Assembly: GCA_040755395.1 (NCBI GenBank)
Contig: JBFMAX010000008.1
Span: 1-64,000, forward strand
DNA length: 64,000 nt
Direction: 5' to 3'
Origin: Nitrospirota bacterium
Lineage (GTDB): Bacteria > Nitrospirota > Nitrospiria > Nitrospirales > Nitrospiraceae
The notes beneath the pieces were generated by a model that did not search any database, was not told the origin of the DNA, and saw nothing but the letters and a program-made list of their open reading frames with translations. Position 1 is the first letter of the stretch; the number at the start of each line of letters is the position of its first letter. Shown here piece after piece: positions 19,248 through 28,138 of this stretch. A program made the position numbers and the translations under genes.

Positions 19248-20240
19248 TCACGGTTCTACCCACACACTGACCACGGACGGAAAACTGTCGGCCCCTTTGA
19301 CGGTATCGGGTCCCGTCATGTCGGTGACTCTGAGCCTGAACTGCAACAGCCGCCTGCGTGAGACCTTCGGCGCCACGAACGTCGCCTTTGCCTCGTCCAC
19401 GTTGAAGAGGGTCACCTTGTGACCGCGGATCTGCTTCCATTCGTAACGCAACGGATCACCGTCCGGATCCGTGCTCTGTATGCCGTTCAGCACGACGGTC
19501 GCCCCGGATTTGACCGTCAAATCCGGGCCGGCTCGCGCGATGGGGGCTCGATTGGGCTCCGAGTTGCCGTCCACCACAACATCCAGAGTCCCGACTTTGC
19601 CTCGATTGGCCACCGCGATCGCGGCCCGTCCGTTTCCGACGACCTGGGCCAAACCCTCCGGGAATACCCGGACCACCCGTTCATCCGAAGAACGGTATGT
19701 GCTCCCGGCCGACGCGCCTCCGATGCGTCGCAGGACCCCGTCGGCGAACTGTCCGACCACGGGAATATCAACTATTTTTCCGATCGTATCCAGTCGCCAA
19801 GGTTTCTCCACCGCGAACTCGATGGTCGACAGCTCAGCGGCGGGCTCGACGTGCACCAGGATTTCATCGAACTCTTCCCGGCCCTCCAGCCGGCCACGCA
19901 CCACTTCGCCCACTGCCAGAAGACGCAACGTTCCGATTGCATCCACGGGCACGCGGAGTATCCCGCCGAACGGCGGAGTCGAGGCCTCAGTCGCCACGAG
20001 GGCGGGAGTCGCCTGCTGCGTGGCGACCGGCTCTTCTCCTTGACGAAACCACAAGTACTGTACGCGGCGGAGGCCGATCTCGGACCCGATATCGACGGAG
20101 ACCGGCACGTCCTGCCCGGCCTGCAACACCGCATCGGAACGGGGCGAGGTGATCGAAAATGCCGCGGCGACCGAAGGGGCGATGAGCCAGACAGCCGCCG
20201 CCTGAAGGATCAGGAACCTGTACCGAAGACCGAGCCGCAT
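19248..20240 (-). CDS. secreted protein with C-terminal PKD/cadherin-like domain
   Basis: 330 residues from the ATG at 20240, which is followed by a signal peptide (LILQAAAVWLIAPSVAAAF). The middle is an unassigned beta-rich region with a Big-like patch (YRSSDERVVRVFPEGLAQVVG). The last 95 residues match the PKD/K319 type: PIARAGPDLTVKSGATVVLNG, STDPDGDPLRYEWKQI and LQFRLRVTDM. The protein probably sits at the cell surface or in the periplasm. It follows the esterase gene by 13 bp, so the pair is probably an operon. Confidence 0.75.
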   Translation of the reverse strand: MRLGLRYRFLILQAAAVWLIAPSVAAAFSITSPRSDAVLQAGQDVPVSVDIGSEIGLRRVQYLWFRQGEEPVATQQATPALVATEASTPPFGGILRVPVDAIGTLRLLAVGEVVRGRLEGREEFDEILVHVEPAAELSTIEFAVEKPWRLDTIGKIVDIPVVGQFADGVLRRIGGASAGSTYRSSDERVVRVFPEGLAQVVGNGRAAIAVANRGKVGTLDVVVDGNSEPNRAPIARAGPDLTVKSGATVVLNGIQSTDPDGDPLRYEWKQIRGHKVTLFNVDEAKATFVAPKVSRRRLLQFRLRVTDMTGPDTVKGADSFPSVVSVWVEP

Positions 20241-20253
20241 CGCCGCTGCGAGC

Positions 20254-21432
20254 TTATCGCAGGACGGCGGCCAAGAATCGCTCAATCGCATAGGTGCTGA
20301 TCTGCCCGCACGGACCGTTGAAATTGACATCGCAGCCATGGGTTGCCCAGGGCAGTCGGATATACAGATGGGAACTGCCTGTTTGCGCAAGCTTGGCGGC
20401 CAACCGCGCGCTTTGTGCCGGCAAGACGAGCTCGTCCCGCTGACCATGAATCAAGAGGGTGGGCACCGTCTTGGTTACGACCGCATTCAACGGGGAAGCA
20501 GCTTCATACAAAGCGGGCGCGTCGTCAAGAGACATGCCGATATAGGCCCTCAGGAGTCCGCGAGTATCGATGACGGCCGGGTTGCCGGGATTCTGATAGG
20601 CGTATGAGAGATCGGTCGGAGCATACAACGCCGCCACGCCCTTGATCGCAGGATCTCCAGAGGCATAGGCCGTCAAGAGTGCCAGTTGGCCTCCAGCCGA
20701 CCGGCCGACCAGCGCGAAGCGGTCCGGATCGATGCCGAACTCAGCCGCACGCGTCTTGAGGTAGCTGATCGCATCGGCGACATCATCCCTGGCGGCAGGA
20801 AACCGCCACTGCGGGGCGAGCCGATAGTCTACTGCAGCGACCACAGAGCCACGGGCAGCCAGGTAGGCGTTGAAACGGCTCTGTTCAGTCCGATCACCGG
20901 CCTGCCAGGACCCGCCATGCAAGACGACAACGCAGGGCGCCTTGGCCGACACGGCACCGTTGACAACCGGGGCCGGGGAGGAATCAGAGGAGTGATACAC
21001 ATCCATCCGAAGTTCAGTCCCCTCCTTGAGCGCGTAGACGACGGTTCGCATGAGCACTTCCGGAGTTCGCACACCGGTAAACAGCTCGGTCAGCACCAAC
21101 GCAGAGGGCCTTGGAGCAGCCGGCTTCGGCTCCGGCACTGTCACGTCGCCGAAGGCGGCGGTGAGCTGAGCCGGCAGGTGTCTGGCGAGAGAAACGGCTT
21201 GCAGCACCGGGTTCAGCAGTAAACCGCAGGCCACCAGTCCCAGGAACGCCCCGATCAGCCGAGTCGTCTTCTCTCGCCAACCGGGAAGCCAGAGCAGGAG
21301 CAATGATAAAATTAACCAATAGCCCCATTCGGTCACGGCGAGCGAGATCAACCAAAACGCGTGAGCAGGAGGACGGATCACGGTCATGGCAGAAACCGCC
21401 ACGGCCAGGACGCCGAACAGGAGTCGCCCCAT
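20254..21432 (-). CDS. membrane-anchored alpha/beta hydrolase (esterase)
   Basis: 392 residues. Two or three N-terminal membrane helices (about 3-20, 27-50, 58-80) are followed by an alpha/beta hydrolase of the BD-FAE/acetyl esterase type. The oxyanion motif HGGSW is at 172-176, the nucleophile Ser245 in GRSAGG, the acid Asp in HGQRDELV and the His in ATHGCD. The catalytic triad is therefore complete. The substrate is unknown; such enzymes cleave acyl or aryl esters. It is upstream of the PKD-domain protein in a likely operon. Confidence 0.85.
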   Translation of the reverse strand: MGRLLFGVLAVAVSAMTVIRPPAHAFWLISLAVTEWGYWLILSLLLLWLPGWREKTTRLIGAFLGLVACGLLLNPVLQAVSLARHLPAQLTAAFGDVTVPEPKPAAPRPSALVLTELFTGVRTPEVLMRTVVYALKEGTELRMDVYHSSDSSPAPVVNGAVSAKAPCVVVLHGGSWQAGDRTEQSRFNAYLAARGSVVAAVDYRLAPQWRFPAARDDVADAISYLKTRAAEFGIDPDRFALVGRSAGGQLALLTAYASGDPAIKGVAALYAPTDLSYAYQNPGNPAVIDTRGLLRAYIGMSLDDAPALYEAASPLNAVVTKTVPTLLIHGQRDELVLPAQSARLAAKLAQTGSSHLYIRLPWATHGCDVNFNGPCGQISTYAIERFLAAVLR

Positions 21433-21512
21433 CGGTGACGAATCCTTTCCGCCTTTCTGAGGCTCTTATCAATTAGGAGCGAACGGCCGCTTGCGCCGGA
21501 TGAGACGCCAGC

Positions 21513-21893
21513 ATGAGAACGTTGCCATTGATCACCATAGTGACCTGTGCCCTGGTCCTTGCGGCCGCTTGGCCGGGTGTCGCCGCGGCGCCCCAGCTTC
21601 ACATCACGATCGAGAACGGGTCCCCCTATTTTGTGCCGGCGAAAGCGGTGGTCTCGGCAGGCGCGCCGATCCGCTGGGATAATCCCACACCGACGCATCA
21701 CACCGTCACCCACAACGGCTGCGTCGAAGAAGGGGCGGTGTGCGCGTTTGACTCCGGCACCATGGAACCTGACGGGAGCTACACGATTCCCAGCCTCCCA
21801 CCAGGACAATATCCCTACCATTGCCGGGTCCACCCGATCATGCAGGGTATCCTCACGGTCGTCGAGCACGTACCCGTCTCTTCTCAGACCTAG
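21513..21893 (+). CDS. cupredoxin (plastocyanin-like) protein
   Basis: 126 residues. A signal peptide ends near AAA (residue 26). The type I copper ligands fit the plastocyanin order: a His at 62-63 (PTHHTVTH), then Cys104, His107 and Met110 in YHCRVHPIMQG. It is therefore a small periplasmic copper protein, probably an electron carrier. Cys70 and Cys77 may form a disulfide. It stands alone on the plus strand before the methyltransferase gene; its redox partner is not in view. Confidence 0.85.
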   Translation: MRTLPLITIVTCALVLAAAWPGVAAAPQLHITIENGSPYFVPAKAVVSAGAPIRWDNPTPTHHTVTHNGCVEEGAVCAFDSGTMEPDGSYTIPSLPPGQYPYHCRVHPIMQGILTVVEHVPVSSQT

Positions 21894-22065
21894 CACGAAT
21901 CGACACGTCTGTCGATCTCTTTTGAGGCCACCCCCTGATCTCGCCCTCTCCAATATCTTAGCCGCTTTCCCCGCCGAACCGCTTGCCCGACAGCTTGCGA
22001 TAGCCGAGTCCATCGTGTACTCTGGCACTCCCCGAGTCCATCGGTAACAGAACCGAGCCCGCTCG

Positions 22066-23550
22066 ATGAAAACGACCGCCGCAATCCGAGAACCCCTGGC
22101 GTTGACCGATGCGGTCCTCAAGCTCCGAGCTTGGCGCATGCCTGACATGGTGGCCTACCAGCACGGCTCAGACGAATGGTGGCTGACTCCGCTGGATGAC
22201 AACCTTCCCCTTGTTCGCCTGAACGGACTCGGCATCGAGTTGCTGACCTCGATGGACGGACACATCACCGTGGAGGCGCTGCTCAATAAGTACGGCAGAT
22301 GGGTCTGCGGCCCGGACGGGCAGACCGGCCGCTGGTGCTTAGAACATTGGTCCCTGCCGGGCTACTCCCTCTGCTACTTCGGGGTGAACCCGCCGGCCGG
22401 CGACCACCGTCTCGGCGCCAAGTGGGACCTGCTCCTGCAACAGATTCGAGACAAGTGGTCGGGTCAAGAGGGGTTCGAGGGAGAAGAGCACCTGTCCGAA
22501 TTTCATCTGCACGACATCGCCAAGGAGGAAGGTCATTTCGACACGATCGAAACGACCGTGTCACACCTGTTCAGAGAGCCCTCCGACGCCCTCCAAGGGC
22601 AAACCTATGGACGCCTCCTCGCCAAACACCTCCGCCGCTTGGGTTGGTGGTCGCCGAAACCGCGGGTGCTCCTCGAAGTCGGCGGCGGCCTCGGGTACGT
22701 GGCGCGGGAGATGGCACAGGAACTTTCTCCGCGCGAAAAGGAAGACGTCCACTACCTCTTTCTGGACGTGACGAAGCCGTTTGTGAAGTCGCAACTCGCT
22801 ATGGCCCACAGCGCCGGCTGGAAGCGCTCCGCAACACAAGCAAACGCGGAATGGTTGCCCTTCAAGGATGCCACCGTCGATCTTGTCATCGACAACGAGA
22901 ACCTCGCGGACATGACGCCGGTGCAGTTGACGAAGCGGGAGGTGCAGGCGGACAAGGGCGAGACGCCCGCTCACCAGGAGGCGATCGACTGGATCAGGCG
23001 CACCCGTCTTCCCCTGGGACAGGATCTGCCCGACGAATTCATCTTCAATCTCGGGCCGTTCCGCTTCGTCTCGGAGCTGTGGCGGGTTCTCAGACCGGGC
23101 GGGCGGGCCATCCTGATCGAGTTCGGCATTGACACCGGCTGGCCGGCTCCCGTGAAGCTGCCGGGCCACACCGAGTACGAAGTCCAATACACGCACTTGC
23201 GCCATCTGGCGCGCTGGCTCGGCTTTCAGGAGCAGTATGTCGCCTTGCCGCAGTTCCTGGGCATCAAACCTGATACTCCTGTCCTGTGCACGGGCGCCGC
23301 CTACGCCATCCAGCGATTCTGTGAAGCGCAGGGCAAATCCTTCGCCATCCGGGCTTATACCGAGCCAGAACTGGCCAAGGCGCTGGGCGACATGTTGCCG
23401 AAACTGCGCGGCTGTCACTATCACAAGATCGGCGACCCGGCCTGGTTCGGTCTGTGGGATTTCAAAGTGCTGCTGCTGGAGAAACCCGGCGCGGCGCCCA
23501 AACCGGCGTTCACGGAGGCGAAGGGCTTCCGGTGGTATTCCCAGCGGTAG
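22066..23550 (+). CDS. SAM-dependent methyltransferase with N-terminal PqqD-like segment
   Basis: 494 residues. Residues 45-75 (VRLNGLGIELLTSMDGHITV) resemble the PqqD-like peptide-binding fold that often starts such enzymes. The class I methyltransferase core has motif I LLEVGGGLG (202-210) and the late motif LWRVLRPGGRAILIEFG. An unusual 30-residue stretch follows motif IV (NENLADMTPVQL). Substrate unknown. No peptide precursor gene is visible nearby. The gene ends 10 bp before a broken gene at the edge of the accessory island. Confidence 0.8.
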   Translation: MKTTAAIREPLALTDAVLKLRAWRMPDMVAYQHGSDEWWLTPLDDNLPLVRLNGLGIELLTSMDGHITVEALLNKYGRWVCGPDGQTGRWCLEHWSLPGYSLCYFGVNPPAGDHRLGAKWDLLLQQIRDKWSGQEGFEGEEHLSEFHLHDIAKEEGHFDTIETTVSHLFREPSDALQGQTYGRLLAKHLRRLGWWSPKPRVLLEVGGGLGYVAREMAQELSPREKEDVHYLFLDVTKPFVKSQLAMAHSAGWKRSATQANAEWLPFKDATVDLVIDNENLADMTPVQLTKREVQADKGETPAHQEAIDWIRRTRLPLGQDLPDEFIFNLGPFRFVSELWRVLRPGGRAILIEFGIDTGWPAPVKLPGHTEYEVQYTHLRHLARWLGFQEQYVALPQFLGIKPDTPVLCTGAAYAIQRFCEAQGKSFAIRAYTEPELAKALGDMLPKLRGCHYHKIGDPAWFGLWDFKVLLLEKPGAAPKPAFTEAKGFRWYSQR

Positions 23551-23559
23551 GGCAACGCA

Positions 23560-23820
23560 CTATGTTCGAAAACCAAGTCTAGCGCTCCATTTCTCAGCAT
23601 AGTTCCAATCGATGTGCAAGTCGTCTTGGCGAGCTCTGATTTTTTCCAGATCGGCCTGATCCTGAAGACGCCCGGCCAAGGTTTTCAGCACAATAAGATC
23701 CTCTATAGTCAAAATGGGCGTCTGTAGTGAGTCGAATTTAACGATCCGCCGACGGGACAACGCGGTCCGAAGATACTCCGAGTCCGCCAACAGCAGATCG
23801 ATGACGACTTCCTGAATCGA
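23560..23820 (-). pseudogene. truncated nucleotidyltransferase-like protein, 5-prime end lost at a REP element
   Basis: The frame encodes a C-terminal piece reading IQEVVIDLLLADSEYLRTAL, then TPILTIEDLIVLKTLAGRLQ, ADLEKIRARQ and IDWNYAEKWSARLGF. This is the pattern of the C-terminal half of AbiEii/MNT-like nucleotidyltransferases. The glycine-rich N-terminal active site is missing. Upstream the frame runs straight into a REP-like palindrome (23821-23882), which supplies a false start (MAEKKGSGVLIV). The insertion or a recombination at the element removed the 5-prime part. Confidence 0.65.
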
Positions 23821-23882
23821 AGAAAAGGGGTCGGGAGTCGTTTTATGACTGAGCACTATTAAGACTCCCGACCCCTTTTTCT
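23821..23882. repeat. REP-like palindrome, copy 1
   Basis: GGGGTCGGGAGTC and its complement GACTCCCGACCCC enclose a loop with TGACTGAGCACTATTAA and are flanked by A- and T-runs. A partial repeat of the right end (ACCCCTTTTTCTCTGCCAC) follows. Five such copies lie between 23.8 and 30.4 kb and none elsewhere in the window. The shape fits REP elements moved by TnpA-REP (RAYT) enzymes; no such gene is in the window. Confidence 0.85.
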
Positions 23883-24044
23883 CTGCCACGACCCCTTTTT
23901 CTCTGCCACGCTAGCTCTTCCATCTGTCCAAGCCCCTGATGGGAAACGCCTGACCCGGCGCGGCGCATTCTCCGCCGATTCATTGAGCACGTCAAGGACC
24001 ACTTAGGGTTGTGTCCCTGAGATTGTTAAAGAGGTGGCGAGGAG

Positions 24045-24108
24045 AAAGGGGCGGGCGGGAGTCGTGTTATGACTGAGCACTATGAAGACTCCCGACCCCT
24101 TTTTCTCT
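24045..24108. repeat. REP-like palindrome, copy 2
   Basis: Same element with point changes in the left arm (GGGGCGGGCGGGAGTC) and an intact right arm GACTCCCGACCCC followed by a T-run. It lies about 85 bp upstream of hicA. Confidence 0.8.
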
Positions 24109-24157
24109 CCTTGAACCGAAGCGCCACCCGGACGGCCCCGAGGCTAGCGCGGGCCGT

Positions 24158-24186
24158 TTGCGGCACGCCTCCTCCTCGTGTAGAAT
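24158..24186 (+). promoter_or_regulatory. predicted promoter of hicAB (leaderless)
   Basis: TTGCGG (24158-24163), 17 bp, TAGAAT (24181-24186). The hicA ATG begins seven bases after the -10 box, so transcription would start at or next to the A of ATG and the mRNA would have no leader. Confidence 0.5.
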
Positions 24187-24192
24187 TCTTGG

Positions 24193-24387
24193 ATGAAGGT
24201 ACGTGAACTGATCGCCTTGATCGAAGCCGATGGCTGGTTTCTTGTTCGAACGAAAGGCAGCCATCGTCAATTTCATCACCGAGTGAAGAAAGGGACGGTT
24301 ACGGTGTCGGGAAACCCTGGCGTGGATGTACCGCCCGGAACACTGAACAGCGCGCTCAAGCAGGCGGGTCTCAAGAAGCAGGAGTGA
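24193..24387 (+). CDS. hicA: HicA family toxin
   Basis: 64 residues with the complete HicA double-stranded-RNA-binding-like fold: KVRELIALIEADGWFLVRTK, then GSHRQFHHRVKKGTVTVSG with the catalytic His in GSHRQF, and VPPGTLNSALKQAGL. HicA cleaves mRNA and arrests growth until neutralised by HicB. The hicB gene follows by 6 bp. There is no Shine-Dalgarno site upstream; the promoter position suggests leaderless translation. Confidence 0.93.
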   Translation: MKVRELIALIEADGWFLVRTKGSHRQFHHRVKKGTVTVSGNPGVDVPPGTLNSALKQAGLKKQE

Positions 24388-24393
24388 ACCTCT

Positions 24394-24609
24394 ATGCGAT
24401 ATCTTGTCATCGTTGAAAAAGGTCCTACGTCCTACGGAGCCCACGTCCCGGACCTTCCCGGCTGTGTCGCTGCCGGAGAAACGAGGGAGGAAGTACTGGA
24501 CCTCATCCGTGAGGCCATTGAGCTCCATCTGGAAGATCTGAAACATGAAGGGCAGCCGATCCCGCCTCCCTCATCGACGGCCGAAGTGGTAGAAGTCAAA
24601 GCCGCATAA
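24394..24609 (+). CDS. hicB: HicB family antitoxin
   Basis: 71 residues. It has the partially degraded RNase-H-like HicB domain: RYLVIVEKGPTSYGAHVPDL, GCVAAGETREEVLDLIREAI and LHLEDLKHEGQPIP. There is no C-terminal DNA-binding helix-turn-helix, so this is the short HicB type and its autoregulation, if any, would need another factor. It sits directly after hicA in the toxin-first order typical of this family. Confidence 0.92.
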   Translation: MRYLVIVEKGPTSYGAHVPDLPGCVAAGETREEVLDLIREAIELHLEDLKHEGQPIPPPSSTAEVVEVKAA

Positions 24610-25260
24610 CAACCGGTTCGAGCCGGCTCCGGGAGGTATAAAAGGGGTCGCCCATCTCGAAGGCTCTAGTCAAGGGGAAAAGAATCCTCTGCGCGCCGCG
24701 CTGGGTGCACGCGGCGTGCGTCCTTCACGTCTAGCCCTCCTCCCCGGAGGCGAGTGCTGACGCGCATCCCCGTTCTCGTTCCGGTGGTGTCGACTCAGGA
24801 TGCTGAGTCGCACCCGTCACTCATCAGGATCAAGGCATAGAAGGAGCGTGTCGAGCGGCTCCTTTCGCCCCTGGCACCTCGTGTGCCCCAGAGAACGGGA
24901 GGGAAGAAAAGGGGTCGGGAGTCGTTTTATGACTGAGCACTATTAAGACTCCCGACCCCTTTTTTCTTCCCCCTGTGCGTATCGTGCGCACACACCGTGA
25001 CGGTATACGCCACATGAGGAGCCTTCGAGATGATTATCAGGAGTCGTTGTTGGCATAAGGGCTTGGCCATCTTGACGACAGTGCGATCGCATGTGCCTCC
25101 AGTTCAATACACCGCCACCACCGCCAACCTTGCGCACGATGATCGAATCTAAGACTCCCGGCCTCTTTTCTTTTCCCTGAATTGTTAAAATATCAAAGCC
25201 TGACCTCGCCTCCCCGGACGATAGTTCCCTCCCTTCGATCTTTCCTTTGCTCCTGGCCCC
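24610..25260. other. 650-bp spacer with REP copy 3 and hairpins, no gene
   Basis: No frame looks coding. It contains a partial REP-like start near 24640 (AAAAGGGGTCG), several short GC-rich inverted repeats (for example CTGGCACCTCGTGTGCCCCAG at 24869-24889, partly paired), REP copy 3 at 24904-24966 and a half REP at about 25150-25175. Confidence 0.55.
24904..24966. repeat. REP-like palindrome, copy 3
   Basis: Nearly identical to copy 1, with both 13-base arms intact and the loop TGACTGAGCACTATTAA. It lies in the gene-free spacer after hicB. A half copy with changes follows at about 25150-25175. Confidence 0.85.
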
Positions 25261-25288
25261 TTGAAAAGCCCGGTACTGGCTCTATACT
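25261..25288 (+). promoter_or_regulatory. predicted promoter of the 773-residue gene
   Basis: TTGAAA (25261-25266), 16 bp, TATACT (25283-25288), 26 bp before the GTG start and followed by AAGGTGGG as ribosome site. A good sigma-70 match. Confidence 0.5.
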
Positions 25289-25314
25289 ACGAATCCTAAG
25301 GTGGGATCCGTCCG

Positions 25315-27636
25315 GTGGAACAAAGAGAATTGGATAGACTCTTTGCGGAAATTACAGTCAAGGCGCAACAAGTAGAACAGGCCGCCATAGCCGAACTTCA
25401 ATCGCTCGCTCTCGAAGTAGGACCAGAGCGCCTTTTTACGACCGTCATGGTCATGCTCACGCTGGTCCCACCAGGGAGTGCCTCAGATGCAACGCACGGC
25501 ACTGTTTCGGTCAAGACGGAACTGCTCGCCTACCATCTCCTTCCACTCTTCGGGAATCCTCCCAAAGGCCCTCTCACACCGCAAGGCGTAGAACGAACTC
25601 TGGAACTCGTCGAGATACTTCTCGGATCGTATATCCAAGGGAACAGTTTTCGGGAGGAGCAGACCGAAGGGAGCAACCTACCGCTTGACCTCAAGGCTCT
25701 CATCAGACATGTCGTGATCGATACAAGAGTTGTTCGTGGATCGGCCTATCCCGAGCAAACCATGCAAGAGATTTCCGAAGTTCAAGGCCACTTCGAGGAA
25801 TGGTTTTCAAGCCGTGCCGGCATTGGTCCGCGCCGAGCAATTGATCTGCTCCTGGCCATCTTGCGTGCCGAAGAGGATCTCGGAAACGAATGGCGCTTCA
25901 AATTAGTGGATGGTCGTCTGTCGGCTGAAAAGGCCTGGAAGGAGGCACGGCGAACAAAGAAAAGCCAGCTGAAGGTCGAACAACAAACCCTCCTATCCAC
26001 TGCCCACTCTGCCCAACAGGCAGGGTTTCTTGGCTATGCACAAACACTGGCCAATGTGCCTCCAGATGCGGTGTCTGTGCCCCGGGAACTTACCAAGTTG
26101 TCACCAGAACCCACCCTGAAAGAATGGGAAGGACTGATCGCCCTAATTGGCTGTACACCGCAAGCCAGAAAGGTGATGCACGATCCAGTGGAAGTGAGAC
26201 ACCGCCCGCTGTTCGTGCTGCCCGGTAATCGTGTCTTGCTTGGCGATATCTCGAATGCCGTGGATCAACTCTGGCGTGCATTCGAGGACATCGCTCGACA
26301 GGATCAGGCTTTCTACAGCGGTGCCTACCAACAACACAGAGGCCGGTGGCTTGAGGATAGACTTGCGGTTCTGGTTCAGCGCGTCTTCCCGGCCGAAACG
26401 ATTTACCGAAAGCTGACCTACCCCGACCCCGACCGAGGCCAGGGGGCTACGGCAGAATTGGACGCAGCAATCCATTGGCTGCCCTTCCTGGTGGTGATTG
26501 AGACCAAGGCTGCGCAGTTCCGGTTTGCATCCCAACTCGGCGATCTGGTCCGTCTCAGGAGCGATGTGAAGGCAAACGTCACCGATGCCTTTGAACAGGC
26601 GAGACGCGCTGCCCGGTACATTCAGTCGGTCCCGGAGGCTGTTTTCCTCGAAAATGGTACAGGCAGGACTCTTGTCGTTCGGCGTGATGAGATCCAGCGC
26701 ACATACCTGATCACGGTATCCCTCCACCATTTGGCTCGCATTGCAACACGATTGGCGTCGATTCAAGGGTTGGGACTCTTTAGAGACGGGCAATACCCGT
26801 GGGCCATCTCGGTTGCAGACCTTGACCTCGTGACTCAGTTTTGCCCTGGGCCGGACGCGTTCCTACATTATGCAGAGCGAAGACTGGCTATACAAAGAGA
26901 GGTGGTTAATATCCAGGCCGACGAGATAGATCTGTTCGGTGCCTATTTAAAGACCAGACTTCAGGCCAATCGGATATGGGAACGGGAAGGCATGAAGAAG
27001 CCTGATTGGGTAAGCCTTTCCGGCTTTCAGGAACCATTCGATGAGGTGATGGCTCACAGAAGAGGGGATCGTAAAGATGCGCCCCAGCTCCGCCTTGAAA
27101 TTCCCCAAGAGGTGGAGGATATCCTTCAGGAACTCCGGAGGCATGAAAGCGATAAAGATGCACGCTGGATCGCATTTAGTCTCCTTTCCCTGTCTGATAG
27201 GGCGCTGGAGATTGTCGCAAGGATGTTCAGAGATTTACGGTCTCAATCACTCAATGCCGACTCATTCCGAAGGCTTACTCATACTGAACGCGATCTGGCC
27301 ATTTCGATTGTTGCGACAAAAGGTCAAGCTGCAGACGCCCTCCTGCGGAACACTCAATCTCGCACCCTGTTGGAGAAGTACAGGAGAAAATGCACCACGA
27401 GCATAGGATTTGGAGTCGTAGTGTCTGATCCCTCGAAGCCGTTTCACTGTGCAGCATGGGCTGAATGGCCTTGGGCGTACGATCCTGAAATGGAGAAGTT
27501 GATCGAGACAGAACCGGCACCCACGCCGGCGCCGGGCAGTAAGATTCCCGGCAGAAATGATCCTTGTCTCTGCGGAAGTACGAAAAAGTTTAAGAAATGT
27601 TGTCTGCCGAAAATGGAAGCCTCTCGGCGAAGGTAA
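25315..27636 (+). CDS. large protein with PD-(D/E)XK-like core and C-terminal SEC-C zinc motif
   Basis: 773 residues from a GTG. Around residues 380-400 the sequence ATAELDAAIHWLPFLVVIET then KA matches the nuclease pattern Asp-x(n)-Glu-x-Lys of the PD-(D/E)XK/NERD-like fold, followed by a helix with QARRAARYIQ. The C-terminus is a SEC-C zinc finger: RNDPCLCGSTKKFKKCCL with C-x-C and CC ligands. The rest is unassigned and helical. No helicase or methylase is next to it. A nuclease role, perhaps in defence, is an inference. Its lower GC content and island setting suggest horizontal acquisition. Confidence 0.7.
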   Translation: MEQRELDRLFAEITVKAQQVEQAAIAELQSLALEVGPERLFTTVMVMLTLVPPGSASDATHGTVSVKTELLAYHLLPLFGNPPKGPLTPQGVERTLELVEILLGSYIQGNSFREEQTEGSNLPLDLKALIRHVVIDTRVVRGSAYPEQTMQEISEVQGHFEEWFSSRAGIGPRRAIDLLLAILRAEEDLGNEWRFKLVDGRLSAEKAWKEARRTKKSQLKVEQQTLLSTAHSAQQAGFLGYAQTLANVPPDAVSVPRELTKLSPEPTLKEWEGLIALIGCTPQARKVMHDPVEVRHRPLFVLPGNRVLLGDISNAVDQLWRAFEDIARQDQAFYSGAYQQHRGRWLEDRLAVLVQRVFPAETIYRKLTYPDPDRGQGATAELDAAIHWLPFLVVIETKAAQFRFASQLGDLVRLRSDVKANVTDAFEQARRAARYIQSVPEAVFLENGTGRTLVVRRDEIQRTYLITVSLHHLARIATRLASIQGLGLFRDGQYPWAISVADLDLVTQFCPGPDAFLHYAERRLAIQREVVNIQADEIDLFGAYLKTRLQANRIWEREGMKKPDWVSLSGFQEPFDEVMAHRRGDRKDAPQLRLEIPQEVEDILQELRRHESDKDARWIAFSLLSLSDRALEIVARMFRDLRSQSLNADSFRRLTHTERDLAISIVATKGQAADALLRNTQSRTLLEKYRRKCTTSIGFGVVVSDPSKPFHCAAWAEWPWAYDPEMEKLIETEPAPTPAPGSKIPGRNDPCLCGSTKKFKKCCLPKMEASRRR

Positions 27637-27857
27637 GCCAACGACGTGCCTCCTGAATCTCCTCAGGTATGACGCGACCGGATAAACTCAAACAGTCACA
27701 ATTCCGCAAGGTAGGGTTCGGAAGGCAGCCTGGCTGAACCACGAATCATGCCTGTCGATTGGGCGCCGCCCTATTAGACGATGCTTCCAAGCTCGCTCGC
27801 CTCTTCTGTTTCCGGGACTGGCACCCGCGTTGGCTCTACTGCGGCCGTCGGGAAACA

Positions 27858-27922
27858 AGAAAAGGGGTCGGGAGTCGTTTTCTGACTGAGCACTATTAAG
27901 ACTCCCGACCCCTTTTTCTCTC
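27858..27922. repeat. REP-like palindrome, copy 4
   Basis: Same element as copies 1 and 3 with one change in the loop (TCTGACTGAG). It lies between the PD-(D/E)XK/SEC-C gene and the integrase remnant. Confidence 0.85.
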
Positions 27923-28138
27923 CTCAAAAAACAGCATTTCTCAGGCCGATTGGCTAGATGGGCCTTGACGGAGCCAGCGAATCGACGGAGAATGTGCCGC
28001 GCTGGTCCATGCGTTCACATCGGAGGTGTGGACAGATGGAAGCGCTGGCAAGAGCAACAAGACATGCGGAGGCCAGTGCCGGTGAAGGATTGAGCATGCC
28101 GACAGCGCCGATTCGGCATCAGGCGAGGGACGGAAGGA

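Noticed and set aside
24610-25260. Possible small RNA or cassette in the spacer after hicB
   Set aside because: Only short unrelated hairpins and REP pieces; no promoter-terminator pair or attC boxes.
27640-27860. Possible second attC site after the 773-residue gene (ATTAGAC near 27774, small palindrome GGTTCGG...)
   Set aside because: No RYYYAAC box at a proper distance and no extended palindrome, so the match is too weak.
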